The notes below the pieces were generated by a model. It did not search any database. It was not told where the DNA came from and saw only the letters and a list, made by a program, of their open reading frames with translations. A program made the position numbers and the translations under genes. From Salinimicrobium sp035607535 (lineage in GTDB: Bacteria; Bacteroidota; Bacteroidia; Flavobacteriales; Flavobacteriaceae), in NCBI RefSeq assembly GCF_035607535.1, contig NZ_JAYDZX010000006.1, positions 1-64,000 on the forward strand: a stretch of 64,000 nucleotides of DNA. Direction: 5' to 3'. This document shows positions 26,124-33,546 of this stretch, piece by piece (within the stretch, counting starts at the first letter, position 1; every line of letters begins with the position of its first letter).

Positions 26124-26969
26124 ATGGCAAAATTTTTAAAGGGTAATCTACTAAACGCAGCTGTTGAAGAGATTTTCGACAATTGTGACCGGCAGCTAAT
26201 TATTGTCTCCCCATTTATTAAACTTCATAATCGGTTTATTAATTCTTTAAAACCTAAAAAGGAAAATGATAAGCTTCATATTCAAATCCTCTTCGGCAAA
26301 AATGAAAAGGATATTTCTAAGAGCTTTAATTTGGAGGATTTTGAATTTCTAAAAGATTTTCCAAACATTGAGATAAGATATAATGAACATCTTCATGCGA
26401 AATATTATTCTAATGATTCTAAAGCTATACTCAGCTCAATGAATCTTTATGATTACTCACAGAATAACAATATCGAATTTGGAATCTTAACTAACGCATC
26501 TATAATAGATAATCTTGCGGGGCAGTTGACCAGTGACAACTTAGACAATAATGCTTTAGAATACTTTCAACAGGTAATAAAAGACAGTGATCTCTTGTAT
26601 GAGCGAAAGCCACAGTACAATTCAAAATTTGCAGGCCTTCATAAAGTCTACACGCAGTCCGAAGTAACAGTAGATAAACTGTCTGCCCTCTTAGATTCGC
26701 CAACAACTAAAGCTAAAAAGCCAAAATTTACCCAAACCACTACAAGTTCTAAAGATGAAAAAGTGGTAGGATACTGTATTAGAACAGGCGAAGAAATTGA
26801 ATTTAATCCGGAAAGGCCTATGTCAAACAAGGCATTTCAAATGTGGAGCAAATACGGAGATAAAGATTACCAGGAAAAATATTGTCATTATTCTGGCGAA
26901 CCTTCGAATGGAGAAACGACCTTCGCTAAACCTATTTTGAGGAAGAATTGGAAGAAAGCGATGAAATGA
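26124..26969 (+). CDS. PLD-family (HKD) nuclease with C-terminal zinc-binding-like domain
   Basis: A 281-residue protein. Residues 1-125 form a single phospholipase-D nuclease-like domain with H91-A-K93-YYSN-D98 (HxKx4D) and a downstream LYDYSQNNNIEFG. Two such domains would pair in a dimer. The C-terminus has GYCIRTGEEI ... YCHYSGE, which looks like a small zinc-binding module. It is 13 bases after hsdR, AT-rich, and followed by the operon's terminator. It is likely an accessory effector or DNA-end nuclease of the island. Its target is unknown. Confidence 0.75.
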   Translation: MAKFLKGNLLNAAVEEIFDNCDRQLIIVSPFIKLHNRFINSLKPKKENDKLHIQILFGKNEKDISKSFNLEDFEFLKDFPNIEIRYNEHLHAKYYSNDSKAILSSMNLYDYSQNNNIEFGILTNASIIDNLAGQLTSDNLDNNALEYFQQVIKDSDLLYERKPQYNSKFAGLHKVYTQSEVTVDKLSALLDSPTTKAKKPKFTQTTTSSKDEKVVGYCIRTGEEIEFNPERPMSNKAFQMWSKYGDKDYQEKYCHYSGEPSNGETTFAKPILRKNWKKAMK

Positions 26970-27031
26970 AATTGTAAAGGCGCTTAAACGATTTGAAAAA
27001 TTAAAATATTTGAGTCTTTAACACTTAAAAG

Positions 27032-27069
27032 TATAAAGCACAACCCACCAGTGTGGTTTGTGCTTTATA
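27032..27069. terminator. Bidirectional terminator closing the restriction operon
   Basis: A 38-base palindrome with arms ATAAAGCACAA and TTGTGCTTTAT around a partly paired CCCACCAGTGTGG, followed by an AT-rich run on both sides. It separates the plus-strand operon from the convergent EcsC gene. Confidence 0.8.
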
Positions 27070-27075
27070 TTTAAT

Positions 27076-27864
27076 TTAATTGAGGGATATTGAAATATAC
27101 TGTTCTTGAATAAATTCCGGGTTATATCTTTTTTCAAGTTTTTTCACTATAAAATGACCTCTTGCCATGTCCTGAAAATGGTCTATAAAAAGTAAGTTTA
27201 GGGAAGCCCCGGCTGCTGCTCCAATCACAGGTATTGCCTGGGCTGCTGCCTTTTCCGTAACTTGTATACCAAATCTACTCGAAATAGTCGTAAAAAATTT
27301 GACTAGAGCTGGAGCTCCTTCCTTACCTAATCCGTTTGTGGCAATATGTTCTGCCGCCATAGTAATTTGTTGAGTAAGTAAGGCTCTTGTTACATAATAA
27401 CCACTCTCAGTGCCGTCATCTTTTTCAGATTTTCCCCCTAAAGCTAAAACTTCTACACAGGCTAATTTTGTTTCAGCATCATTTAGATTGTGATTTTCAG
27501 ATCGTGCAATATCTGCTATTGATCGCATCATAATAGTTGTTGAAACTGGTAATTCAAGTGCCAAGCCTGCAAAACCAAAAAATCCTCCAGCACCTCCAGA
27601 TATTGCTACGGTAGCTTTATGCCATATATTGGATGATTTTTCGCCGGGATTGTTTTTCATGGTAAATAATGCCGCATCAGCTGATTTTGTAATGGCTTGA
27701 TGTGTTAGCTTTACAATTTTACCATTCCAATCCTTTGGAAGCAGCTCCATACCTTTCTCTAGAGGCATGCCTATATAATTAGTAATCTTGGCAGCTAAAC
27801 CGGGGTTTTCTAACAATTCCTTGGCTTGCTTTAATTCTTTAAGTTCCGAATCTTTTAAATTCAT
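27076..27864 (-). CDS. EcsC-family protein
   Basis: A 262-residue protein. The conserved opening YIGMPLEKGMELLPKDW (near residue 31), the Gly/Ala-rich ISGGAGGFFGFAGLALELPV segment and the DIARSENHNL/LACVEVLALGG block identify EcsC. EcsC was named after the Bacillus ecsABC locus, but its molecular role is poorly known. Hydrophobic stretches suggest peripheral or integral membrane association. The ATG at 27862-27864 fits the family's start. It probably forms its own unit, followed by the shared bidirectional terminator. Confidence 0.8.
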   Translation of the reverse strand: MNLKDSELKELKQAKELLENPGLAAKITNYIGMPLEKGMELLPKDWNGKIVKLTHQAITKSADAALFTMKNNPGEKSSNIWHKATVAISGGAGGFFGFAGLALELPVSTTIMMRSIADIARSENHNLNDAETKLACVEVLALGGKSEKDDGTESGYYVTRALLTQQITMAAEHIATNGLGKEGAPALVKFFTTISSRFGIQVTEKAAAQAIPVIGAAAGASLNLLFIDHFQDMARGHFIVKKLEKRYNPEFIQEQYISISLN

Positions 27865-27940
27865 TTGATCATATGGATTAAGTGAAATATTTTATTTTTT
27901 TCTAATAAAACTTCTAAGACTATATTTGATGAATAAGTTG

Positions 27941-28093
27941 CTATCCATTGTAATAAGGACTATCAGGATCATTCATAATATCTCGGGTTGAAGGATCATC
28001 TCTAAGATCATCTTCAGAAATACCTCTGTCGTACATATCATCTATACTTTCATCATTGTCTGATTCGTACATTTCATACTTGTAATTTTCCAT
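27941..28093 (-). CDS. Small acidic hypothetical protein (50 aa)
   Basis: Not recognised. The frame could start at 28165, but the ATG at 28091-28093 gives a compact acidic product rich in Asp, Glu and Tyr (DESIDDMYDRG, DLRDDPSTRDIM, PDSPYYNG), with a better coding look than the extension. It is on the same strand as EcsC, 76 bases upstream of it. It could be a small regulator or antitoxin-like peptide, with no evidence either way. The 237 bases between 28094 and 28330 hold nothing I recognise. Confidence 0.4.
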   Translation of the reverse strand: MENYKYEMYESDNDESIDDMYDRGISEDDLRDDPSTRDIMNDPDSPYYNG

Positions 28094-28330
28094 AAAATTA
28101 ATGTTATAGGTTAGTGGTTCAATTTTTAAAGAGATGGATTCCTCCTTAGCTGATTCTGCAACCAAGTAAGTACATCCATTTATTTTCTTTCATTATAATT
28201 CTTCTAAAACTAAATTTTTTGTTAAAGCAATGAACTGCGGATTAGTAAACGTATGGCATTGGAAAGTTATCGTAAGAAATATCCTTCAGGAAGAGAAAAA
28301 ATTTCTCCTTCGTCGAAATGATCAAGAACT

Positions 28331-28666
28331 TTAGCTATTCTTAATAAAAATAATATAGTTGTTCAATAAGCCTCTAATCTGCTCCGCCGCCACCGGATTT
28401 GCGGAGTGAACTTTAAATTCCAGGTTTTTCAGGTTGAATCCTGATTCGTAAACCAGCCATTTGGCAGCGGCATAACCATCAGGAGCTACTTCTCCCCTCT
28501 CGTCCAGCCCCAGGTCATTGTCAAAGCTGATGAAATCTGGCAGACCATTTTCTCGAATATATTCGATAAATTCAGCATAGCTTCTCACTATGTCATATTC
28601 TGATGCTCCAGGTTCAGCATAGATCATCTCGGGAGACCGCAGGTCGTCCAGGAACAGCTTTGCCAT
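28331..28666 (-). CDS. cREC (cyclic-phosphate-processing receiver-like) domain protein
   Basis: A 111-residue single domain. LFLDDLRSP (residues 4-12) carries the acidic pair, ISFDNDLG near 46 the third acid, DGYAAAKWL near 63, and KVHSANPVAAEQI near 85 the VHSxNP signature. This pattern is that of the cREC domain (PF20274 type), a receiver-fold family predicted to process cyclic phosphates of RNA or nucleotides and often met in conflict or RNA-repair neighbourhoods. It sits 38 bases downstream of the AAA ATPase gene, on the same strand, so a common transcript is likely. Confidence 0.75.
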   Translation of the reverse strand: MAKLFLDDLRSPEMIYAEPGASEYDIVRSYAEFIEYIRENGLPDFISFDNDLGLDERGEVAPDGYAAAKWLVYESGFNLKNLEFKVHSANPVAAEQIRGLLNNYIIFIKNS

Positions 28667-28675
28667 AATAGCTTA

Positions 28676-28702
28676 TTATACACTATACATTATACATTAT
28701 AC
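28676..28702. repeat. Short AT microrepeat
   Basis: TATACACTATACATTATACATTATAC-like iterations of about seven to nine bases between the AAA ATPase and cREC genes. This type of simple repeat is common between Flavobacterial genes, and no function is evident. Confidence 0.6.
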
Positions 28703-28704
28703 AA

Positions 28705-29769
28705 TTATTTAAACCCCACCGCCCTGCGCACCGGACTCTTATACTGCTCCTCCTCGCTGATGTTATAGATCTCTGCCAGAGTCATTTCTTCATCACTTGA
28801 AAAGTTGGAGTTCTGTTCCTTAAGGAGAACATTTGCTTTTTCGGGAACCAGGGCCTTAAATTCATAAGCCGATTTCAGTCTTCCTTTTCGTTTAAGAGCC
28901 GGATCTATGTTTTGAACATCAGTATTAAAAGTTGCAATGATCTGTATGCCTAGAGATTCTCCTAAAATACCATCTGTGATATTGAGGATCATCGCGAGGT
29001 TAGAATTGCGCTGCTGGTCCCGCGAGACGATGAGCTCTTCGGCATCCTCTATAACCAAAATACAGTTAGCATTATCCATTAAGTATCTGGTCATGGCAAT
29101 ATTATCCAGGTTCTGTGCCATTTGTCCGGGCAGGAACACGATCTCTTTTTTTACCAGTCCACACAGATACCTAATGTAGGTGCTTTTTCCGGTACCCGGT
29201 TTTCCGTAGAGCAGATGAAGTCCGCTTTTGTCTTTCTCCTGCAGGATCTCCAGGATCTTCTCATGAAAGACAGGGAAATCGTCATTGTAGCAATTCTTTA
29301 GGTCAAGTTCTGGTTTGGTAAAATTGATCTTTTTATTGTCCAGTCCGTGAGGCTGCATGATGATTAAGTTAATATATGCTTTGTCCGGTTTTTCTATTTT
29401 AAACTCTTTCGTAAAGCTGATGATCTCCCTTACCAGCGAGAAGTATTCATCTGAGAAATAGACAGTGACCTCATCTTTTTCCTTGTGCAGCAGGATTTCG
29501 TTCGTAAGCACATAGGTGAAGTCGTTTTGCCAGGCCGCCCTCCCATCATATTTGTCATAGTGATAGCCGAGTAAACAATCTTGAAATTTATCAGCAAATT
29601 GCTGATGAAATTCCTTCATATCAATATCACTGAAGGTAAAGCTGCTCGGAATTTTTCTATAGTAAGCCAGGTAAAGGTTTTCTTTATTGTAAGAGCCCCA
29701 CCTGTCAATAATATATTTCAGATCAAATTCTGGTAAAAATTTAGGTTCCGTCTTTTCTCCGTAGTTCAT
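28705..29769 (-). CDS. AAA-family ATPase
   Basis: A 354-residue protein with one AAA module in its C-terminal half: Walker A YGKPGTGKSTYIRYL (about residues 186-200), Walker B CILVIEDAEELI near 240, sensor-1 region IQIIATFNTD near 280 and arginine-containing RKGRLKSAYEF. The arrangement resembles Bcs1/FtsH-like single-ring AAA proteins. The N-terminal 150 residues are unrecognised and might bind the substrate. It is followed 38 bases later by the cREC gene and preceded by a 21-base perfect palindrome at 29865. The WYL regulator lies immediately upstream on the same strand. Confidence 0.85.
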   Translation of the reverse strand: MNYGEKTEPKFLPEFDLKYIIDRWGSYNKENLYLAYYRKIPSSFTFSDIDMKEFHQQFADKFQDCLLGYHYDKYDGRAAWQNDFTYVLTNEILLHKEKDEVTVYFSDEYFSLVREIISFTKEFKIEKPDKAYINLIIMQPHGLDNKKINFTKPELDLKNCYNDDFPVFHEKILEILQEKDKSGLHLLYGKPGTGKSTYIRYLCGLVKKEIVFLPGQMAQNLDNIAMTRYLMDNANCILVIEDAEELIVSRDQQRNSNLAMILNITDGILGESLGIQIIATFNTDVQNIDPALKRKGRLKSAYEFKALVPEKANVLLKEQNSNFSSDEEMTLAEIYNISEEEQYKSPVRRAVGFK

Positions 29770-29864
29770 GATTATTTGGTTGGTTATTTATATGGAAGTA
29801 AAATTCCGCCCCGGCTTTCTTCTGCGTTACCCTACATTCCGAAGAATAGTCACCGAAGCGGATT

Positions 29865-29885
29865 GAATTATTTATTTAATAATTC
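29865..29885. promoter_or_regulatory. 21-base palindrome GAATTATT-N5-AATAATTC
   Basis: A perfect 8+5+8 palindrome in the 159-base space between the WYL gene's 3' end and the AAA ATPase start, about 95 bases upstream of that start. It is a candidate operator for the adjacent WYL-type regulator. That link is inference. Confidence 0.4.
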
Positions 29886-29902
29886 GAAAATGAAGGAAGA
29901 AA

Positions 29903-29919
29903 GCGTCAATTGGCGACGC
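29903..29919 (-). terminator. Possible weak terminator after the WYL gene
   Basis: Stem GCGTC/GACGC with a seven-base loop, followed on the minus strand by TTTCTTCC. It is positioned just after the stop codon at 29929. The short stem and poor T run leave it uncertain. Confidence 0.4.
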
Positions 29920-29928
29920 CTCAAAAAA

Positions 29929-30819
29929 TTATTTATAGCTGTTTAGAGCTTTCTGTAATTGTGCTTTAATGGTTTTTTTTAAACTTTCCGGCTCCAATAC
30001 CTTGACCTGATCGCCATAGGAAAGCAATTCCATCCTAAAATCGTACGTAGGCCGGATAAAATAGCTGAACCTAATTTCGTCTTCATTCCTAAGGACCAGT
30101 TCCTGGCTGTGATGCAGCGGAAGGGATTCTACGTAGCGTCCTTCCCGGGGTGTAAAGGAAAGCACCACTTTTACCGGTTCCTCATCTGTACCATTGATGA
30201 TCCCGAAACTGTCCTTAAATTCTTTGTGAACATTGTACGGTACAGGAGTAAATTTCGATGGAGTTATCGTGAGACCTTTAATTCTGTCCAAAGCGAAATT
30301 TTTAATCGTCTCTTCATCCACTGCAATTAAATACCAGCGATTTCTGGCTTCCTTTAAGGCAATGGGTTTTACAGTACGACTGCTTAAAGATTCATCCCAA
30401 AACTTATAATAGCTAAAACTTACTTTCAGATGGTTCTGAATGGCATGAAGCAGTCCGGCCATATGCTCTGTCCCCAAAGATTTACGCTTCTCAAAAATGA
30501 GATGATTGCCAAGGCTTTTTGAGAGACGGATGGCATTCAGAATTTCAAAATTTTCTCGTAATCGCTGGGAGTGGTCGTCTTCATAATCTTCCAGGATTTC
30601 ATACCGGTTGTGACTGCGGTCGGACCTGATTATAATTCCGTAAATAGATTCAATATCCTGAAGATCCCTCTGAAAGGTTCTTTGGGATGTCAGGAGATTC
30701 TCTTCAATAGAATCAGGATCATTGGACATTTCGTCCTGCAATTCTTCAAAACTCATAGGGCGTGTCCTGAGCAATGAAATGATCTTAAAGTGGCGTTTGA
30801 TGGTTTGGCGTACAGACAT
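29929..30819 (-). CDS. WYL-domain transcriptional regulator
   Basis: A 296-residue regulator. The N-terminal helix-turn-helix (KIISLLRTRPMSFEELQDEM, then SQRTFQRDLQDIESIYGI) is the DeoR-like winged helix of this family. The WYL domain follows, with KPIALKEARNRWYLIAVDEE (about 160-180) and FALDRIKGL. A C-terminal WCX-type extension (VVLSFTPREGRYVESLPLHHSQ) completes it. WYL domains sense nucleic acid or nucleotide ligands and many control defence genes. The ATG at 30817-30819 (MSVRQTIKRHFK) is preferred over one five codons upstream because it clears the preceding gene's stop at 30825. Confidence 0.9.
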   Translation of the reverse strand: MSVRQTIKRHFKIISLLRTRPMSFEELQDEMSNDPDSIEENLLTSQRTFQRDLQDIESIYGIIIRSDRSHNRYEILEDYEDDHSQRLRENFEILNAIRLSKSLGNHLIFEKRKSLGTEHMAGLLHAIQNHLKVSFSYYKFWDESLSSRTVKPIALKEARNRWYLIAVDEETIKNFALDRIKGLTITPSKFTPVPYNVHKEFKDSFGIINGTDEEPVKVVLSFTPREGRYVESLPLHHSQELVLRNEDEIRFSYFIRPTYDFRMELLSYGDQVKVLEPESLKKTIKAQLQKALNSYK

Positions 30820-30824
30820 AGTGG

Positions 30825-31319
30825 TTAATAACAAAGTTTAGAAAAGAAGATCTTTACCTGCTCCTCAAAAAGATCAGGCGGAATGCGATGTCCCAAAAAT
30901 GGATCAATTTTAACTTCCAGTTCATGATCGGACAAATATTTTCCAAGGCAGGTTAGAGTTTCTTTAGGATCTACTGTTTCATCCTTTGCTCCCAACAGAA
31001 CTTGCTTGAAAGCATTTCCCCTGATAAATTTTGGCTGCGGAAGCGTTGGGTTCTTTGGATGCTTGGCTAAAGGCGGATTAAACAGAAGAGCAGGCCGTCC
31101 TATCCAACTGGAAATGATGAAAGCATTTAATGCGCCCATGCTGCTGCCTATGATGACATTGATTTCGGTTTCGGGATATTGCTGAAGAATAGCTACCGGC
31201 TGCACGTGCTCAGCTCTATAATCAATGTCCGGGGCTAACACTTCTCCGTACTGCTCTAAAATTTCCCGTTTCTCACTGCTTAAATTGCTCCTGAGTCCGT
31301 GCAGGTAAAGTATTTTCAT
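30825..31319 (-). CDS. YqiA-type alpha/beta-hydrolase (esterase)
   Basis: A 164-residue cytoplasmic hydrolase. KILYLHGLRSN (2-12) is the oxyanion-hole HG motif, IIGSSMGALNA (about 56-66) the nucleophile elbow with GxSxG, GAKDETVDP near 110 supplies the acid and FLGHRIP near 145 the histidine. The short lid-less architecture matches YqiA/YcfP. The physiological ester is unknown. Five bases separate it from the WYL gene, so the two are probably co-transcribed. Confidence 0.85.
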   Translation of the reverse strand: MKILYLHGLRSNLSSEKREILEQYGEVLAPDIDYRAEHVQPVAILQQYPETEINVIIGSSMGALNAFIISSWIGRPALLFNPPLAKHPKNPTLPQPKFIRGNAFKQVLLGAKDETVDPKETLTCLGKYLSDHELEVKIDPFLGHRIPPDLFEEQVKIFFSKLCY

Positions 31320-31419
31320 AATTGTTTCTCGTGGTTAGTGATATAAAGAAACAAAGAACATGCGACAAAATATGTCGCATTATAAAATTACTAAAACTGA
31401 TCCTCATGAAACTAAAATA

Positions 31420-31487
31420 AATTTCAGAACCGTCAGTTCGAGTATCCCGATGGCTATCGGGATGTATCGAGAACCGGTTTTGAAATT
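31420..31487. repeat. 68-base nested palindromic element
   Basis: The outer arms AATTTCAGAACC and GGTTTTGAAATT pair with one mismatch. Inside lie CGTCAGTTCGAGT and GTATCGAGAAC, with a TCCCGAT-GGCT-ATCGGGA hairpin at the centre. The CGTCAGTTCGAGT...TATCGAGAAC frame recurs at 33784-33845 with a different centre. Confidence 0.75.
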
Positions 31488-31582
31488 CATCGCTGTAGAA
31501 ACCCTTCCGAAAACTAAAATAGGTATTAAAAATAGTAGTGAGAAAACAGTCTTTAAAACGATCTCTTTACCATTACTCCGCT

Positions 31583-31606
31583 GCGTGAGGTCTCCTGACC
31601 TCGCGC
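31583..31606. repeat. REP-like hairpin, upstream 1
   Basis: Stem GCGTGAGGTC/GACCTCGCGC (one G-T pair) with a TCCT loop. It is one of four such hairpins around the REP-associated transposase. Confidence 0.75.
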
Positions 31607-31639
31607 CTTCTACAACATTGAAAAAAACATAAAAGTGCT

Positions 31640-31657
31640 TGAAGTCTCCGGACTTCA
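31640..31657. repeat. REP-like hairpin, upstream 2
   Basis: Stem TGAAGTC/GACTTCA with loop TCCG. It has the same architecture as the hairpin at 31583, with compensated stem bases. Confidence 0.75.
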
Positions 31658-31717
31658 TCGCCACAAAGTATTGATCCACAATTAACTATTCCTTAATTTT
31701 GAAGCGATTCTAAGGCC

Positions 31718-32320
31718 ATGAAAGAAGGTTATACCATAAAAGATCAAAGCAGAGCACATTTTGTCACAGCCACAGTTGTCGACTGGGTGGACATCTTCAG
31801 CAGACAGGCCAACAGAGATTGTATAATAGATAGTCTTTCTTATTGCGTCAAAAACAAAGGGATGATCCTGTTTGGATATGTAATAATGACTAACCACATT
31901 CACCTTATTGTCCAATCTGAAAGTGGTGCACTTTCAGACCTAATACGGGATTTTAAAAAGTTTACCGCTACAGCGATTCTTGATAAGCTTCAGAACCTTC
32001 CGGAAAGCCGAAGGGAATGGATTCTGGAAAGGTTTCATAAGGCTACCTTCAGTCATAACAGAAATAAGAATTACCAGGTTTGGCAATCTGGAAATCATGC
32101 TGAAGAAATCTACAGTGAAAAATTTTTGTGGTCAAAACTGGATTACATTCATCTCAATCCCGTTCGCGCAGGGATAGTGGCAAAGGCTTCAGATTTTATT
32201 TATTCCAGTGCATCGAACTACGTCAACGGAAGTGGGGTTTTGAAAGAAGTGACTTTAGCCGACAATCCTGTTGTTGATGTGCTAAAGGGTTGGAATCTTG
32301 CCAAGTATAATTTGTACTAG
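31718..32320 (+). CDS. REP-associated tyrosine transposase (RAYT, Y1-HUH)
   Basis: A 200-residue member of the TnpA_REP family related to the IS200/IS605 transposases. TNHIHLIV (His60 and His62) is the HUH metal site and LDYIHLNPVRAGIV (Tyr near 142) holds the catalytic tyrosine region, followed by the family's NPVRAG phrase. RAYTs cut single-stranded DNA at REP hairpins and are usually domesticated single-copy genes. It is flanked by two REP-like hairpins on each side, in opposite orientations, which supports activity on these elements. Confidence 0.9.
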   Translation: MKEGYTIKDQSRAHFVTATVVDWVDIFSRQANRDCIIDSLSYCVKNKGMILFGYVIMTNHIHLIVQSESGALSDLIRDFKKFTATAILDKLQNLPESRREWILERFHKATFSHNRNKNYQVWQSGNHAEEIYSEKFLWSKLDYIHLNPVRAGIVAKASDFIYSSASNYVNGSGVLKEVTLADNPVVDVLKGWNLAKYNLY

Positions 32321-32335
32321 AAAGTTGATCTGTGG

Positions 32336-32353
32336 CAACGTCAGGAGACGTTG
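32336..32353. repeat. REP-like hairpin, downstream 1
   Basis: Stem CAACGTC/GACGTTG with AGGA loop, 16 bases after the transposase stop. Confidence 0.75.
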
Positions 32354-32387
32354 AGAAAAGCAATTTTTTAAAGGCAATAGGAAAGCT

Positions 32388-32405
32388 CAAAGTCAGGAGA
32401 CTTTG
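32388..32405. repeat. REP-like hairpin, downstream 2
   Basis: Stem CAAAGTC/GACTTTG with AGGA loop. It may also act as a terminator for the convergent genes. Confidence 0.7.
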
Positions 32406-32430
32406 CGCAGCAGGAAAATGAAAACAATCT

Positions 32431-33546
32431 TTAAAGTGATTTCTGTACTATTCCTTCTTCATGAGGTTCAGAAGTATTTTTAATCTCAAAATCCACCACC
32501 CCAAGTATTAGCTCCTCTTCTGTAATTACTTCCACTTTCCATTGGCCTTCCTTAAGGTTCTTTTTATGGGTATATCCACGGAAACCCAGATCACGCCCCC
32601 CGGTAACTTTAAAGCCGATATCATCGGTCACTTCCCATTTTTCGGTTTCAGGATTATACCATTTCCACCTGTGAAAAACAGCCTTTTTTAGATCTGTAGG
32701 AGCAAAAACAGAAGTGAATACATAAACTCTTTGACCTGGCTGGCGATGAAGATTTATGTCATATTTACGCCAGAATACATACCATGGGCTCTTCTCGTAA
32801 GTAACAATGTATTGGTTGTTTTCCTTTCGCACCTCATGAGCCACCAACCCGGTATCCAGTGCCAGCGGCACCGGTGGTATAAAATTGAAAGCGTAAAAAA
32901 CATTGATCGTTAAATAAATAGAAAGGATAAGCGCGAACAGTTTTTTAGGGCTTACCTCAGCTCTTGTGCCAGGGCTTGACTTGTAAATAAACTTGATGAG
33001 TGCCAGCGTACTCCCCAAACTCACAAGCCCCGAAATGATAAAAATAAAGGTGTTCATTTCCCTGATCAGCGTGGGGATCATAAAGGCAAAAAAGGTAAAA
33101 CTGATAAAAAAATAAATACTGAACTGAAGGTATTTATTGGAGATCTTCTTTTTCAGAAACTCGTTTGCAAATAAGAGCAGCACCAGCAGTATGAAGAAAA
33201 ACATAGTTTTTGACAGGGACACACTTCTGAAAAAATAGATGACAAAAGCACTTGAAAGTGCCCCAAAGAAGAATTGTATGAGCAGCGGAAAATATTCGGA
33301 ATAACGTTTTATAAAAGTACCTTCCCATTTGTCTTCATCCACTGTATTGTACAAATAAAGCGTTATGGATAATAATGTCATATGCGAGCAAAGTACCACC
33401 GTATCATAAACCCGATCTATTCGTCCTAAGGTTAACGTATCAAAGATAAAACCGCCCATAAAAAAAAGAATGGGAGCATATTTTTGATTGCGGAGAACAA
33501 ACCTTCCAAAAGCAGTGTTGTTATATCTTTCTAAAACTCTTCTCAT
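32431..33546 (-). CDS. DUF2914 membrane protein
   Basis: A 371-residue protein. The first 215 residues contain about seven to eight hydrophobic helices (for instance FFFILLVLLLFANEFL, YFFISFTFFAFMIPTLI). The C-terminal soluble part holds RVYVFTSVFAPTDLKKAVFH, then HRWKWYNPETEKWEVTD and GFRGYTHKKNLKEGQWKVEV, which is the DUF2914 domain. Its function is not established. It may be a periplasmic or surface-exposed domain on a membrane anchor. Its 3' end overlaps a degraded repeat arm of the RAYT unit. Confidence 0.75.
   Translation of the reverse strand: MRRVLERYNNTAFGRFVLRNQKYAPILFFMGGFIFDTLTLGRIDRVYDTVVLCSHMTLLSITLYLYNTVDEDKWEGTFIKRYSEYFPLLIQFFFGALSSAFVIYFFRSVSLSKTMFFFILLVLLLFANEFLKKKISNKYLQFSIYFFISFTFFAFMIPTLIREMNTFIFIISGLVSLGSTLALIKFIYKSSPGTRAEVSPKKLFALILSIYLTINVFYAFNFIPPVPLALDTGLVAHEVRKENNQYIVTYEKSPWYVFWRKYDINLHRQPGQRVYVFTSVFAPTDLKKAVFHRWKWYNPETEKWEVTDDIGFKVTGGRDLGFRGYTHKKNLKEGQWKVEVITEEELILGVVDFEIKNTSEPHEEGIVQKSL

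Larger units (their letters stand above)
31320..31717. other. Gene-free region with palindromes upstream of the transposase
   Basis: 398 bases containing a 68-base imperfect palindrome (31420-31487), one arm of a direct repeat (31542-31579) and two REP-like hairpins (31583-31606, 31640-31657). Open frames crossing it on both strands are by-products of the palindromes and are not annotated. Confidence 0.7.
31583..32405 (+). mobile_element. RAYT gene with flanking REP hairpins
   Basis: The unit is REP-REP-RAYT-REP-REP. The upstream pair has TCCT/TCCG loops and the downstream pair AGGA loops, its reverse complement, so the two pairs are inverted as in a BIME. Outside the unit, a degraded direct repeat of about 35 bases (31542-31579 and 32420-32454) overlaps the 3' end of the DUF2914 gene. 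Confidence 0.65.

Noticed and set aside
31404..31679. 91-residue minus-strand frame with hydrophobic stretch
   Set aside because: It is produced by the 68-base palindrome and REP hairpins; no ribosome site.
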